From positions 47,069 through 111,068 of the forward strand of contig JAJZZE010000021.1 of assembly GCA_021797735.1 (NCBI GenBank): a stretch of DNA of 64,000 bases, written 5' to 3'. Below the pieces are notes generated by a model, which worked only from the letters and a program-made list of their open reading frames with translations, did no database searches and had not been told where the DNA came from. Shown in pieces: positions 18,701 to 26,589 of this stretch. The stretch's first letter is position 1; every line of letters starts with the position of its first letter. The position numbers and the translations under genes are program-made. The DNA comes from Thermoplasmata archaeon. GTDB taxonomy: Archaea > Thermoplasmatota > Thermoplasmata > Thermoplasmatales > Thermoplasmataceae.

Positions 18701-20904
18701 ATAATCTAACTACGGGAAAAATGACCAATATGACGGTAGGAACAGAACCGATGCAGCTGGCATACGATTCGCATAACAACACAATATTCGTAACAAATGC
18801 TGGTTCAAGCAACGTCACTGTTATAAATCCAACGACAATGAAAACAATATCAAATATAACTGTAGGAGGTGAACCCATAGGGATAGCATATGATAAATAT
18901 AATAACACAATGTATGTGGCTGATTCCGGATCCAATACAGTAACGATAATAAATGCAAGTGCGTATAATGTGACAAAACCAGTCACACTAAATGGCGTAA
19001 CAACATCAAAGAGAGTGGAACTGGTTGGTAAGGTAATACGCACAATGCAGGTTGGGTCAGAACCCATGGGGGTGATCCTTGGAAAGAATAACACTGTATA
19101 CATAACCAATTACGGGTCACACAACGTAACTGCAATAAAACAGATGAACTCAACAATAATAAACGTGACCGCAAATATAAACACCTATGGTGCAAATCCA
19201 TCTGGCATAACTATGAATGGCATAGATCTGTTCATAGCAAATGCAGGTTCGAATAACATCACAATGGTAAATATGAAGGAAAATAAACTGACAGGCAATC
19301 TAACAATGATGAATGCAACTGGGGTTCCATTATTACATACCCCAATGGGAATTATATACAATAATGGTGAGCTGTATGTCTCAAATGCAGCTACAAATAA
19401 TGTTACAGCTATAAATCTGACACTGGCATCAAAAGATAGAAAAAGTGGAATAATAAACACAACTGAATATAAGTCAACATCTCTATTCAAGAATATTATG
19501 GTTGGGACAATGCCGACAAATCTTACAATATACAAGGGGAACTTATATGCATCAAACTATGTATCTAACAATATAACAGAAATAGATATGGCAACAAATT
19601 CAACCATAAAGAGCATAAATATGGAAACAATTGTATCAACAATATATGGTGGAAACTATGTTCTGCACGATGGTTTATCACAACAGCTGATAAATGCAGT
19701 CCCGGATTACAATATGACACACATATCAGGTACAACTGGATCAAATGGTATGATATACCTGAATATGACACATAATAGCACATTTAACTGGGCAATAAAC
19801 GGTATAACAAGTGGGTTTGCAAATACATACATATTCATGGGAGATTACTCAGCAGGAGCACCTATGGGAGGAGAAGCACCTTACATGGATCTGGGTGAAC
19901 TGACATCATCGCTGAATCCATCCGGATTTGGGGTTTCACAGCCATTTGAAGTGCCTGTAATGGTCAATCAAACATCCATGGATAAAGTACATGTATCCAT
20001 GACCTACCATAGTACCATAGCATACAATGGAACAACTGAAATAATGTTAAAAGCAACAAAAGCCGGTAAACCATTATCTGATTACAATATAACGTTAACT
20101 GCACAGAACGCCTTGGGTGCAAATAGAGGCATATTCACAGATTATGCCGCGGTATCATCAGGGGTAAACCCAAATGTATACTTCGGGTCAACAAGCATGC
20201 CTGAGATAACCGTTACAACAAACGCAAATGGCATAGCATATGTGAATTTCACTGCGTCCGGATATACATATTCAACGAGTTCAAGTGGAGTTGATCAGAA
20301 CTACAAGGCAATGCCATTTACATCAACGCATTTAATACCATATGATGAATTCGAAATAGGCGTGATAGGAATGAATGGAACCGGAGCCCTTAATTACATG
20401 TCACAGGCAAATATTATATCAACGCCATTTGTCTTCAATAATACAACATCGCCATCACTGTATCCAACGGTAACTGCCTATATGCTGGGAGCAACATACT
20501 CAAATGGACAGTACTTCATATTAAGTGATCATCCATACACAATGTATGTCAACTCAACATATAACACAATGGCAGGCCCATCATATAAAGACATGTCAAT
20601 AACTGTATCAACAAACTACGGTACATTATCAAAAACATCAGTGAATACAGGGTCAACAGGATCATACAAATTAACATACACATCGGCATCTGTATCAAAG
20701 GTAACGGAAATCACAATCAGTGTTAAATCTAAGAGTGGAAGCGATCCAACATATTACAACACAACATTCTACGTTGAACCATACCATGCACCATCATATA
20801 CATTAGACTATGTTGTAATAGGCATAGTTGCAGCAGTAGCAGCCGTATTCGCAGCGTTATATGTGATAGACATAAGAAAGTTAAAAGCGGCAACCAAAAA
20901 ATAA
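15736..20904 (+). CDS. Giant membrane-anchored family 5 solute-binding protein with YVTN propeller and Ig-like domains
   Basis: 1722 residues; ordinary DppA/OppA proteins are 500-600. Order: N-terminal helix 12-30 (signal/anchor); SBP family 5 domain about 65-755 (GNLNHLNPFEA near its start, LAAWENSYLG, FWYWNFMKLHL at its end); an Ig-like module 770-870 (GNLTIQVRNQYGQAMPNIPV); a beta-propeller about 950-1315 of repeats like MYIADIGTNNVTRYN, IFVTNAGSSNVTVIN, MYVADSGSNTVTIIN; more beta-rich Ig-like sequence 1320-1680; a C-terminal helix 1687-1710 followed by basic KLKAATKK. The protein should be held outside the membrane by its C-terminal helix. Very rich in NxS/T, so it may be heavily glycosylated. 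Ligand unknown; peptides or muropeptides are possible. Confidence 0.87.
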   Translation: MKIDYYKDKKLIKILIVIAAILVSAMFVGEAFQGSINTVSSPTSTPSNIQTAANVNSIPSNVFSTHNYTGGTYKAAEVGNLNHLNPFEASTLCDFLLLDEVYDSPFNYFPNGTIGPWVATSVSGNNIASHHIRTIDPLTGANVSVNYIYTLHLRSNVKWQDWTSSNSKNTYTYSAIQKFTAENGKSITVNNTKIYDTLLGKNITSTTADRTMKTYYIQSVDLILSWEIMAESTDFSTEYPGIVNMVPVNNTTLEYYMSAPTPLFNETALDTLILPYHIWSAHDYSSTPGLWNYNPSAPASGSYNAWNMGYNPTTGYASGLVGSGPFMMYSGFGQPNGAWISSDYWQLYVNPDYFTQYVPSLAQYTPRIDSIYVSIYTSYSAAVAAEASGSAYSIIGVAPPPTFIPTEKAIPNTYIYDKPGTGFGYQQVNSYAGNSPFNITALRIALEYAIPKTYLASVLAEGYAIPGGSTPVPNTDTLWQASGVPYYHFNLAKAKSEIDSAINQTHGALTYSSTKGVEKYGGATLYYNGKPVKTAIQITVASEDPIGVEGANKIASYWDSLGISTSVKEESFSTVVSNLVSLSASDQTSYSSIDLGCTGWDLNPAPDLAAWENSYLGAGTGVYKGTFTSFNYTSGPSIVVNLTSGALSSSSAVYGTSAYNASSSIELIHNHKYSGKYVNSFLNKLVNESFVETNITSEHVIIDVLQYVLADEGTFENLGYSVAPIPITNSTFTGIDKDGLGTTTFWYWNFMKLHLKKPVVVVKPKALPYQLKVGVISNQRIYNNGQYGNLTIQVRNQYGQAMPNIPVSVGYSPQGGLVNISSVTGTTNSNGIYKFEFQALSSNTLVFTSDYMGAVNFTVAALAPNSNYVNGKGYTNIDISPYNVGYKIIKSPNYISTSNKSTEMEIEIYNQTSGKPISGYQYSIESLSGLLKLMRSSGQTLSNTTDTGFMSTSTVGYYYNMTHHLTDGKIIVGKNMYIADIGTNNVTRYNLTTGKMTNMTVGTEPMQLAYDSHNNTIFVTNAGSSNVTVINPTTMKTISNITVGGEPIGIAYDKYNNTMYVADSGSNTVTIINASAYNVTKPVTLNGVTTSKRVELVGKVIRTMQVGSEPMGVILGKNNTVYITNYGSHNVTAIKQMNSTIINVTANINTYGANPSGITMNGIDLFIANAGSNNITMVNMKENKLTGNLTMMNATGVPLLHTPMGIIYNNGELYVSNAATNNVTAINLTLASKDRKSGIINTTEYKSTSLFKNIMVGTMPTNLTIYKGNLYASNYVSNNITEIDMATNSTIKSINMETIVSTIYGGNYVLHDGLSQQLINAVPDYNMTHISGTTGSNGMIYLNMTHNSTFNWAINGITSGFANTYIFMGDYSAGAPMGGEAPYMDLGELTSSLNPSGFGVSQPFEVPVMVNQTSMDKVHVSMTYHSTIAYNGTTEIMLKATKAGKPLSDYNITLTAQNALGANRGIFTDYAAVSSGVNPNVYFGSTSMPEITVTTNANGIAYVNFTASGYTYSTSSSGVDQNYKAMPFTSTHLIPYDEFEIGVIGMNGTGALNYMSQANIISTPFVFNNTTSPSLYPTVTAYMLGATYSNGQYFILSDHPYTMYVNSTYNTMAGPSYKDMSITVSTNYGTLSKTSVNTGSTGSYKLTYTSASVSKVTEITISVKSKSGSDPTYYNTTFYVEPYHAPSYTLDYVVIGIVAAVAAVFAALYVIDIRKLKAATKK

Positions 20905-20953
20905 ATTTTTTATTTTATAATTTATAGTAATTTTATACTTTTTAATTTTATTT

Positions 20954-21190
20954 ATATGGCGTCAAAATCCTTTTAGATCTTATCTCTGATTATGATACCA
21001 TTCGAGTCTTGGTAACGCTCTAATTTTGAGGTTCTTCACCAATTCCTAATATGAGGACATGGTGTACAAATACTGGTGTATACTATACACCATATATGTC
21101 ATTCATACGGGTAATCAAGAAAGCGGGGGATGCTTATTAACAGTGAATAGCTTGAGTCAATTAAAACCTAAAAGAATTTTGACGCCATAT
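20954..21190 (+). mobile_element. MITE-like element with terminal inverted repeats and 8-bp target duplication
   Basis: The left end ATATGGCGTCAAAATCCTTT and the right end, read on the other strand, ATATGGCGTCAAAATTCTTT match at 19 of 20 bases and continue for a few more. TTTTATTT lies immediately outside both ends (20946-20953 and 21191-21198), a clean 8-bp target duplication. The 237-bp body has no long frame. It includes a 19-nt near-perfect palindrome at 21074-21092 (TGGTGTATACTATACACCA). This is a non-autonomous insertion, perhaps mobilised by an IS with the same ends. It fills most of the 341-nt gap between the binding protein and mptD. Confidence 0.85.
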
Positions 21191-21245
21191 TTTTATTTAA
21201 TCTCATATAAACAATGTTTATTATGCACCATGTAATATAGAATAA

Positions 21246-21593
21246 ATGGATCCAGCAGCGAAATATTTTCATTGTACAGATCGTGAAAGAGCTATATTTG
21301 AAGCAGGCATAAAACTGGGTGCAATATTCCATCAATATACAGGGATACCGGTAAATAAGGATAATGTAAACACAATAAAAAATGCAATAGAGGATGGTAC
21401 AAGGATACAGCCATTTGTTGAAAATATAAATGTGGATATAAATATAGATGATAATACCTTATTTAATTATTTAACATTAAACTGCAAAATGCTGGATGTG
21501 AAATTAACCATAAAATATAACGATCAGGAGATAAAAGCGAGGATGAGATATATAAATGAATTGAATTATCCCCTGATGTATCTGGAGGAATAA
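21246..21593 (+). CDS. mptD: Archaeal dihydroneopterin aldolase
   Basis: 115 residues matching the DUF372/MptD family in length and sequence: DPAAKYFHCTDRERAIFEAGIK... at the start, GAIFHQYTGIPV, then QPFVENI. MptD converts 7,8-dihydroneopterin to 6-hydroxymethyl-dihydropterin plus glycolaldehyde in archaeal pterin synthesis. First of a compact series: the NTPase starts 3 nt after it and trm1 overlaps the NTPase. The MITE ends 55 nt upstream. Confidence 0.85.
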   Translation: MDPAAKYFHCTDRERAIFEAGIKLGAIFHQYTGIPVNKDNVNTIKNAIEDGTRIQPFVENINVDINIDDNTLFNYLTLNCKMLDVKLTIKYNDQEIKARMRYINELNYPLMYLEE

Positions 21594-21595
21594 CC

Positions 21596-22141
21596 ATGGC
21601 AGTAAAGGTAGGTATAACAGGTCCAATTGGATCCATAAAAACAGAGGCATTGAATAAAATTATGGAAATGCTTAAAAATGATGGGAAGGTTATAGAAGGA
21701 ACTTTGGTTTCTGAAAAATATGAACATGGTAGGGTCACATCATACTATATAACAGATATTTTAACAAAAAAGAGGGTGGAATTTGCCAGGGCAGACCTCG
21801 TGTCGAGGGTAAAGGTTGATAAGCTGGGTATTGATACCAAATCCCTGGAGGAATTATTTGTTCCAAGTTTACAGAGATCACGTGAAGAAGCTGATATAAT
21901 TATAATAGATGAGCTGGGTAAAATAGAGAATTCAACAAAAAATATCAAAAATGAAATAGAAAAAACAATGAAATCTGAAAAATCAATAATAGTAACACTG
22001 CATAAAAAATCAAGAAATCCGGTATTACAGGAATTCAGAGGTTATGAAAGTGTCAGAGTCTTCGATATAACACCCATAAATAAAAATATATTACCGTTTA
22101 AGATAATAAAGGTATTAAATGGAGAAGAAGAATCAATTTAG
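21596..22141 (+). CDS. THEP1-like nucleoside-triphosphatase with an altered P-loop
   Basis: 181 residues. N-terminal GITGPIGSIKTEA is the Walker A site; the canonical form is GxxGxGKT/S, but here the residue before lysine is Ile14 instead of Gly. K15 and T16 remain. Walker B is IIIIDELGKIE and a further conserved site is VTLHKKS. The family hydrolyses NTPs with unclear biological purpose. The substitution may lower or change nucleotide use. It starts 3 nt after mptD and its end overlaps trm1 by 23 nt. Confidence 0.8.
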   Translation: MAVKVGITGPIGSIKTEALNKIMEMLKNDGKVIEGTLVSEKYEHGRVTSYYITDILTKKRVEFARADLVSRVKVDKLGIDTKSLEELFVPSLQRSREEADIIIIDELGKIENSTKNIKNEIEKTMKSEKSIIVTLHKKSRNPVLQEFRGYESVRVFDITPINKNILPFKIIKVLNGEEESI

Positions 22142-23174
22142 AACGATAAATGAGGGCGAGATAAAATTAATTATACCGGATAATTTTTTTATTAGAGGTC
22201 CAGGAACCAGAACCGCAGGATTTTATAATATGGATCAGAAATTAAACAGGGATTTCACCATATCATTTCTAAAAACAGTTAAACCAAAATTAGCACTGGA
22301 TGCTTTCGGTGGAACAGGCATACGCGGTTTAAGAATTAATAAGGAAGCAAACATAAAAACTGTTATAACTGAAATAAACAAAGCCTCATTTAATTTTATA
22401 AAAAATAACAGGGATTATAATAATTCGGATGTTGAAATATATAACCAGAGCTTTCAATCAGTATTAAATGATTATTTATTTGATTATATAGACATAGACC
22501 CGTATGGTTCTGTTTTACCATATATCGATGATGCACTGTTTAATGTAAGAAATAGAGGCTACATCGGTATAACACCCACGGATTTAACCGCATTAACCGG
22601 TTCAATTAGGAAAAAAACTAAGAGAAGGTATAGTGCATTTATTTTAAATGATAATTACAGGCATGAATCGGGAATAAGATTGTTAATAGCGGAAGTAATT
22701 AAAAGGGCTGCAGCAATGGATAAGGCCGCCATTCCGATGCTGTCAATATGGCATTCCCATTATTATAGAATAATATTCCAGATATTTTCATCTGCAAATA
22801 AAGCCGATGAATTACTGGATAAAATTACCTGTGTAAATAAACATAATGTTATTTCAGATTTATACAGTAATATAAATGAGGGACCAGTATGGTCTGGCAA
22901 TCTGAATTCAACCATAATAAACAGTTTAAATATTATAGATAATCCGGATAAATTATTTATAAAATATCTAAATAGAATTAAAAACAATGATTTATCATAT
23001 TATTTTCTAGAATTACCGGATATTGCAAGGTTTAAAAAAATTGATACAGTTAGTATAGATAAGACCATGGATATATTTAAAAAAAATAATATAAATGCTG
23101 GAAGGACGCAGTTTTCTGAAACCGGGTTAAAGATAAATTATAATATAAAAGAGGCAATAAAATATCTGTACTAA
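22119..23174 (+). CDS. trm1: tRNA (guanine-26 N2)-dimethyltransferase
   Basis: 351 residues. The N-terminal segment EGEIKLIIP...GPGTRTAGFYN is the Trm1 opening. The SAM-binding region is ALDAFGGTGIRGLRI, and the catalytic motif IV is DIDPYGS. ITPTDLTALTG and the YHESGIRLL-like NDNYRHESGIRLL block complete the family picture. Uses SAM to make m2,2G26 in tRNA. The start codon lies 23 nt inside the NTPase gene in another frame. Alternative starts further in would cut the conserved N-terminus. Length is slightly short of typical archaeal Trm1 (about 380). Confidence 0.93.
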   Translation: MEKKNQFRTINEGEIKLIIPDNFFIRGPGTRTAGFYNMDQKLNRDFTISFLKTVKPKLALDAFGGTGIRGLRINKEANIKTVITEINKASFNFIKNNRDYNNSDVEIYNQSFQSVLNDYLFDYIDIDPYGSVLPYIDDALFNVRNRGYIGITPTDLTALTGSIRKKTKRRYSAFILNDNYRHESGIRLLIAEVIKRAAAMDKAAIPMLSIWHSHYYRIIFQIFSSANKADELLDKITCVNKHNVISDLYSNINEGPVWSGNLNSTIINSLNIIDNPDKLFIKYLNRIKNNDLSYYFLELPDIARFKKIDTVSIDKTMDIFKKNNINAGRTQFSETGLKINYNIKEAIKYLY

Positions 23175-23644
23175 TTTTTGATTAACGTTTCCTCTTTTTC
23201 CCTTACGAATTCCCCTATATCTATATTGTTATCTGATAATACCGTCAGTAATGCGTTTTCAAAATCAATAAATTCCATATTTTCCAGTAATTCCTTTGCC
23301 CTGATTATTACCTCTTTTTTTGTTAGTTTGCCTGATGCAGATACCGCCTCCAGTAATCTATCTACCAGAGGTTTTTCCCCGGCATTTGAAAATAAGCTAT
23401 TTGCATCAACACGAAAATCCAGTGGAACTATTACACCATCCGTACTGAAATTCGGTACATATTTCCCATCCTTTTCCATTAATAATTTATTCTCAACGCA
23501 TCCTGCTATAAATTTATCTATTAGATCTGGTGGCAATAGTGCCCTTTTGAATGATAGTATATTTAGGAAATCATTTTTTGTATAGCCATCAAGTCTTTTA
23601 TTTGCGACAATTGCTATTAATTTTCTTGAAATGTCCCTGTTCAT
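23171..23644 (-). CDS. DUF2240-family archaeal protein
   Basis: 157 residues, acidic and basic helices with no membrane segment. Similar in length and in the opening helices to archaeal DUF2240 proteins (FLNILSFKRALLPPDLIDKFIAGC, then a PLDFRVD segment). Function is not known; a winged-helix-like fold has been suggested by its helix pattern only. It converges with trm1 (4-nt overlap of ends) and starts 20 nt past the end of the downstream CinA-like gene on the same strand, suggesting co-transcription. Confidence 0.65.
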   Translation of the reverse strand: MNRDISRKLIAIVANKRLDGYTKNDFLNILSFKRALLPPDLIDKFIAGCVENKLLMEKDGKYVPNFSTDGVIVPLDFRVDANSLFSNAGEKPLVDRLLEAVSASGKLTKKEVIIRAKELLENMEFIDFENALLTVLSDNNIDIGEFVREKEETLIKN

Positions 23645-23664
23645 ATATGTAAATATTTAAATTG

Positions 23665-24423
23665 CTAATAATCATTTTCATTTATTTTATTTTTTATTTC
23701 GTTTAAAATTTTTTTAACATTGCCTATTACGGAATCCTTATCCTTCCCGGATGATGAAACCTCTATCTCAATGCTGGGATTCTTATTCTCTATGCCCAGT
23801 GGATGCGTTTTTATATAAACTTTATCTCCATATAATTTCATCATGCTTGAAACCAGAGGTGCTATTTTACTTTCCATAACATTTTTCACCCTTATGGAAT
23901 CATCATAATAGAAATAATCCTTTATTTTTATTTCATTTAATATATTATTCATTATAGATTCTACTTCCCTTGGGACTCCAGGCAAAATTATAAATTTTTT
24001 GCCATTTATTATTTTATAAACACCCGGAGCGGTTCCTGCATCATTCCTTACTGGAATAGACCCTTCTGGCAATATGGCCATTTTCTCCCTCTCATCAGTA
24101 ACGATATTATCCCCAAATTTGGTTTTTATCATTTCAAGTGCATTATGATCTAATATTAATTTTAAATTAAAGGCCATTGAAAATCCCTTTAATGTCATAT
24201 CATCATAAGTAGGCCCCAGACCGCCGGATGAAACTATTAAATCCGCATTATTGTATGCATATGTAAATGCATTTTTTATATCCTCTAAATTATCTCCTAC
24301 TATTATGCCTCTTATTACGTCATATCCGGAATATGTTAAAAATTTACCTATAAAAGCAAAATTGGTGTTTACAGTTCTGCCCTTTAAAATTTCATTGCCT
24401 GTTGTAATAATTATTGCATCCAT
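23665..24423 (-). CDS. CinA-type molybdopterin-binding domain protein
   Basis: 252 residues of the MoaB/MogA-like domain found at the N-terminus of CinA. Signatures are TTGNEILKGRTVNTN near the start, VSSGGLGPTYDDMT at the conserved GGxGPTxDD loop, and ILPGVPREVESIM. The C-terminal amidohydrolase domain of bacterial CinA is missing, as usual in archaea. Possible roles are in molybdopterin or nicotinamide-nucleotide metabolism. The gene 24452-24802 lies 28 nt upstream on the same strand. Confidence 0.8.
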   Translation of the reverse strand: MDAIIITTGNEILKGRTVNTNFAFIGKFLTYSGYDVIRGIIVGDNLEDIKNAFTYAYNNADLIVSSGGLGPTYDDMTLKGFSMAFNLKLILDHNALEMIKTKFGDNIVTDEREKMAILPEGSIPVRNDAGTAPGVYKIINGKKFIILPGVPREVESIMNNILNEIKIKDYFYYDDSIRVKNVMESKIAPLVSSMMKLYGDKVYIKTHPLGIENKNPSIEIEVSSSGKDKDSVIGNVKKILNEIKNKINENDY

Positions 24424-24451
24424 AATTTACTATATTAAAATTATATATAAA

Positions 24452-24802
24452 TTACATGTTTTTGAATATTGAGTCGTATATATTATTTTCCTTGCTTTCC
24501 TCTTTTTTATCCTGTGCAAGCTTGTGTATTTTTTCCCTATCCAGGTACCATTGATTTATCCTCCAGGCCTTGCCCTTTATAATATTTATTTCCTCCCTGA
24601 ATGTTGTTAATATCCCGTATTCCTCTAAGTTATAGAAAACATCCCGTTCTGCCGAGGTTAGTACGTTATCAAGCACATAGTCCTCATAACCAAAAAATGA
24701 TAATATAAAATCGCACAGGTCTTCTACCTCTTTTTCTAACATACCTTTTTTACCGTAGACGTTCTCAATTGCCCGTATTAATTCATTTCTATCTATGGTC
24801 AT
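24452..24802 (-). CDS. Hypothetical protein, probably Thermoplasmata-specific
   Basis: 116 residues from the ATG at 24802 (four more if the ATG at 24814 is used). MTIDRNELIRAIENVYG opens a helical, strongly charged protein with a winged-helix look: TSAERDVFYNLEEYGILTTFRE resembles a recognition helix and wing. It ends with a lysine/glutamate tail. I recall similar proteins in Thermoplasmata without assigned function. Same strand as the CinA-like gene, 28 nt upstream of it. Confidence 0.6.
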   Translation of the reverse strand: MTIDRNELIRAIENVYGKKGMLEKEVEDLCDFILSFFGYEDYVLDNVLTSAERDVFYNLEEYGILTTFREEINIIKGKAWRINQWYLDREKIHKLAQDKKEESKENNIYDSIFKNM

Positions 24803-24883
24803 AATTATAACCATTATTTACACCCTATTAAATTTTTTTACAAAATTTTAAATAAAATTCTACATAATATTTAAAATAAATTA

Positions 24884-25801
24884 CTATATTCTCATTATAT
24901 CCATATCTGTATTTTCATATACAAATACTTTAAATAGCTTATCAACTGTAAAAATTTTATAGCCATCATACTTATTATCATCAATATATCCAGTACCATA
25001 ATTTATTTTTATTATGCCTGTTTCATTTATTACTATCTCCTCGCCGGATCTTATATAATATTCATCTATTTTTTTATTATTAAGGTTATACAAATGTTTT
25101 ATATATCCAAATGATGTATCATCACGGTATTCATATTCCTTTCTTATTATACCCAGATCCTTCTCACTGTCTATGCCTATCCATAAGGCATCTTCATTAT
25201 AGACGCCCATCTCATTATTTTTAACAATATACGGAAAAACACTTTTTTCTATATCCTTCTCTATATATTTTCTGGAAAAAACATTAAACATTGATTTCTT
25301 TATATAATATATGCCCGCATTTATGTAATAATCCAGTTCAGGTTTTTCCTTAAAATTATATATTTTATCACCAGAAAATTCAACAATGCCGAACGGACTT
25401 TTCATTTTTGTTACATACATTAGCATTCCATAATCCTTTGTTTTTGCAGTTTCAACAAAATTTTTGAAATTTATATCTGTTATGGTGTCTCCATTTCTTA
25501 CTATTACATCTTCATCTATATTATCCATTAGATTTTTTAATGAAAATAAGGTACCCATAGGTTTTTCCTCCTTCAGATAATGGATATTCAGGTCCCTGTA
25601 ATTTTTATATCTTTCCTCTATTTTTTCACTTAAATAACCCGATAATATATACACATCCTTTATCCCTATATTTTTAAAATCAAACAGTTGCCTGTCCATT
25701 ATTGTGTAGTTATCCTTTATTTCAACCAGTGCCTTTGGTATATGATCTGTAATGGGTTTTAACCTTTTTCCGTAACCCCCTGCCAGTATAGCTCCTATCA
25801 T
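24884..25801 (-). CDS. Sugar-1-phosphate nucleotidyltransferase
   Basis: 305 residues. The opening AILAGGYGKRLKPIT is the nucleotide-binding GxGxRLxPxT motif. IPKALVEI supplies the conserved PK, VRNGDTITDI the metal aspartate, and INAGIYYI a sugar-binding strand. It makes an NDP-sugar from NTP and sugar-1-phosphate. The C-terminal 75 residues are not a left-handed beta-helix; they look like a short beta-rich tail. The sugar cannot be read from sequence. Probably feeds glycan synthesis. Confidence 0.85.
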   Translation of the reverse strand: MIGAILAGGYGKRLKPITDHIPKALVEIKDNYTIMDRQLFDFKNIGIKDVYILSGYLSEKIEERYKNYRDLNIHYLKEEKPMGTLFSLKNLMDNIDEDVIVRNGDTITDINFKNFVETAKTKDYGMLMYVTKMKSPFGIVEFSGDKIYNFKEKPELDYYINAGIYYIKKSMFNVFSRKYIEKDIEKSVFPYIVKNNEMGVYNEDALWIGIDSEKDLGIIRKEYEYRDDTSFGYIKHLYNLNNKKIDEYYIRSGEEIVINETGIIKINYGTGYIDDNKYDGYKIFTVDKLFKVFVYENTDMDIMRI

Positions 25802-25843
25802 AATAAGTGATATGAATTCTATATAATTTACTTTTCTATTAAA

Positions 25844-26127
25844 CCTATGGCGATCATCCGGTGTTAGAAATATTATATAATTTTCTCTTACTAATCCGGT
25901 AGTTTACCACAGATGTAGGGAATTTATATGCTATACCCATATATGGTGTACTGTTAACAGGAACATTACATAAAACAATAAAGAAGGGAAATACTAATTA
26001 TCATACAATGGGCGGGATGTGGATAAACAGTATGTCTGTAAGAAATCATGTAGCATATCCCAGGAAACCAGGTATATATCACAATTTATATAAAAATACT
26101 AAAAATAGCGGTTCATGGTCGCCATAG
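25844..26127 (+). mobile_element. Small insertion element with imperfect inverted ends and 7-bp target duplication
   Basis: The left end CCTATGGCGATCATCCGGTG and the right end, read on the other strand, CTATGGCGACCATG share about 13 of 14 bases. TATTAAA flanks both sides (25837-25843 and 26128-26134). The same left terminus recurs at 63873 with one or two changes, so this is a member of a repeated family. The 284-bp body has a stop-free frame from about 25906 to the right end that includes TLHKTIKKGNTNYHTMGG and ends inside the terminal repeat. It may be the relic of a transposase or cargo gene. It lies 37 bp upstream of tRNA-Arg. Confidence 0.65.
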
Positions 26128-26164
26128 TATTAAACATTAAAATACGTTTAAACAATATAGAAGT

Positions 26165-26238
26165 GCCCGTATGGGGTAATCTGGATATCCTGAAGGCCTG
26201 CGGAGCCTTAGATTCGGGTTCAAATCCCGGTGCGGGCG
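26165..26238 (+). tRNA. tRNA-Arg (anticodon GCG)
   Basis: 74 nt. Acceptor GCCCGTA pairs with TGCGGGC (one G-U pair), followed by discriminator G. The anticodon stem AAGGC/GCCTT encloses the loop CTGCGGA, giving anticodon GCG for CGC codons. The T arm TCGGG-TTCAAAT-CCCGG is regular. The D stem has a weak inner pair (U13-U22). No CCA is encoded and no intron is present. The next 350 nt to the metallopeptidase gene show no clear gene, only a short broken frame on the minus strand. Confidence 0.85.
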
Positions 26239-26589
26239 TATATATAAAATTTTAAATCCCTATCTGCCTCAACACCGGTAACCATCATAGAAATTTATTG
26301 CTTTTTCCAATATATCTTTAGATCTCTGTCTCTATAGCCATAACAGGCCATCAATTTCCACTATATTTTTCCGTTGCGCTGTATGAATTATTTGTTTCTA
26401 TATATAAACCATCTGGCAACTTCCTCTATGATACAATTTTTGCCCATTTGTGTGTTTTGCCTCTGAATTAACTATATAACTCTCTGATACGGACACTGTT
26501 AGTATATCCTTTTCCAACCCTGAACATTGACATTCTAATTTTATACTCTATTTCCCTTGCTGCTTATCATCCTGCGATGTTCCACCCGG

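Noticed and set aside
18609..19109. 166-codon frame on the minus strand inside the giant binding protein
   Set aside because: Antisense to the YVTN propeller; repetitive codons on the plus strand make long false frames on the other strand.
26239..26589. Second gene between tRNA-Arg and the metallopeptidase
   Set aside because: Only short, stop-broken frames on the minus strand; no motif or start could be supported.
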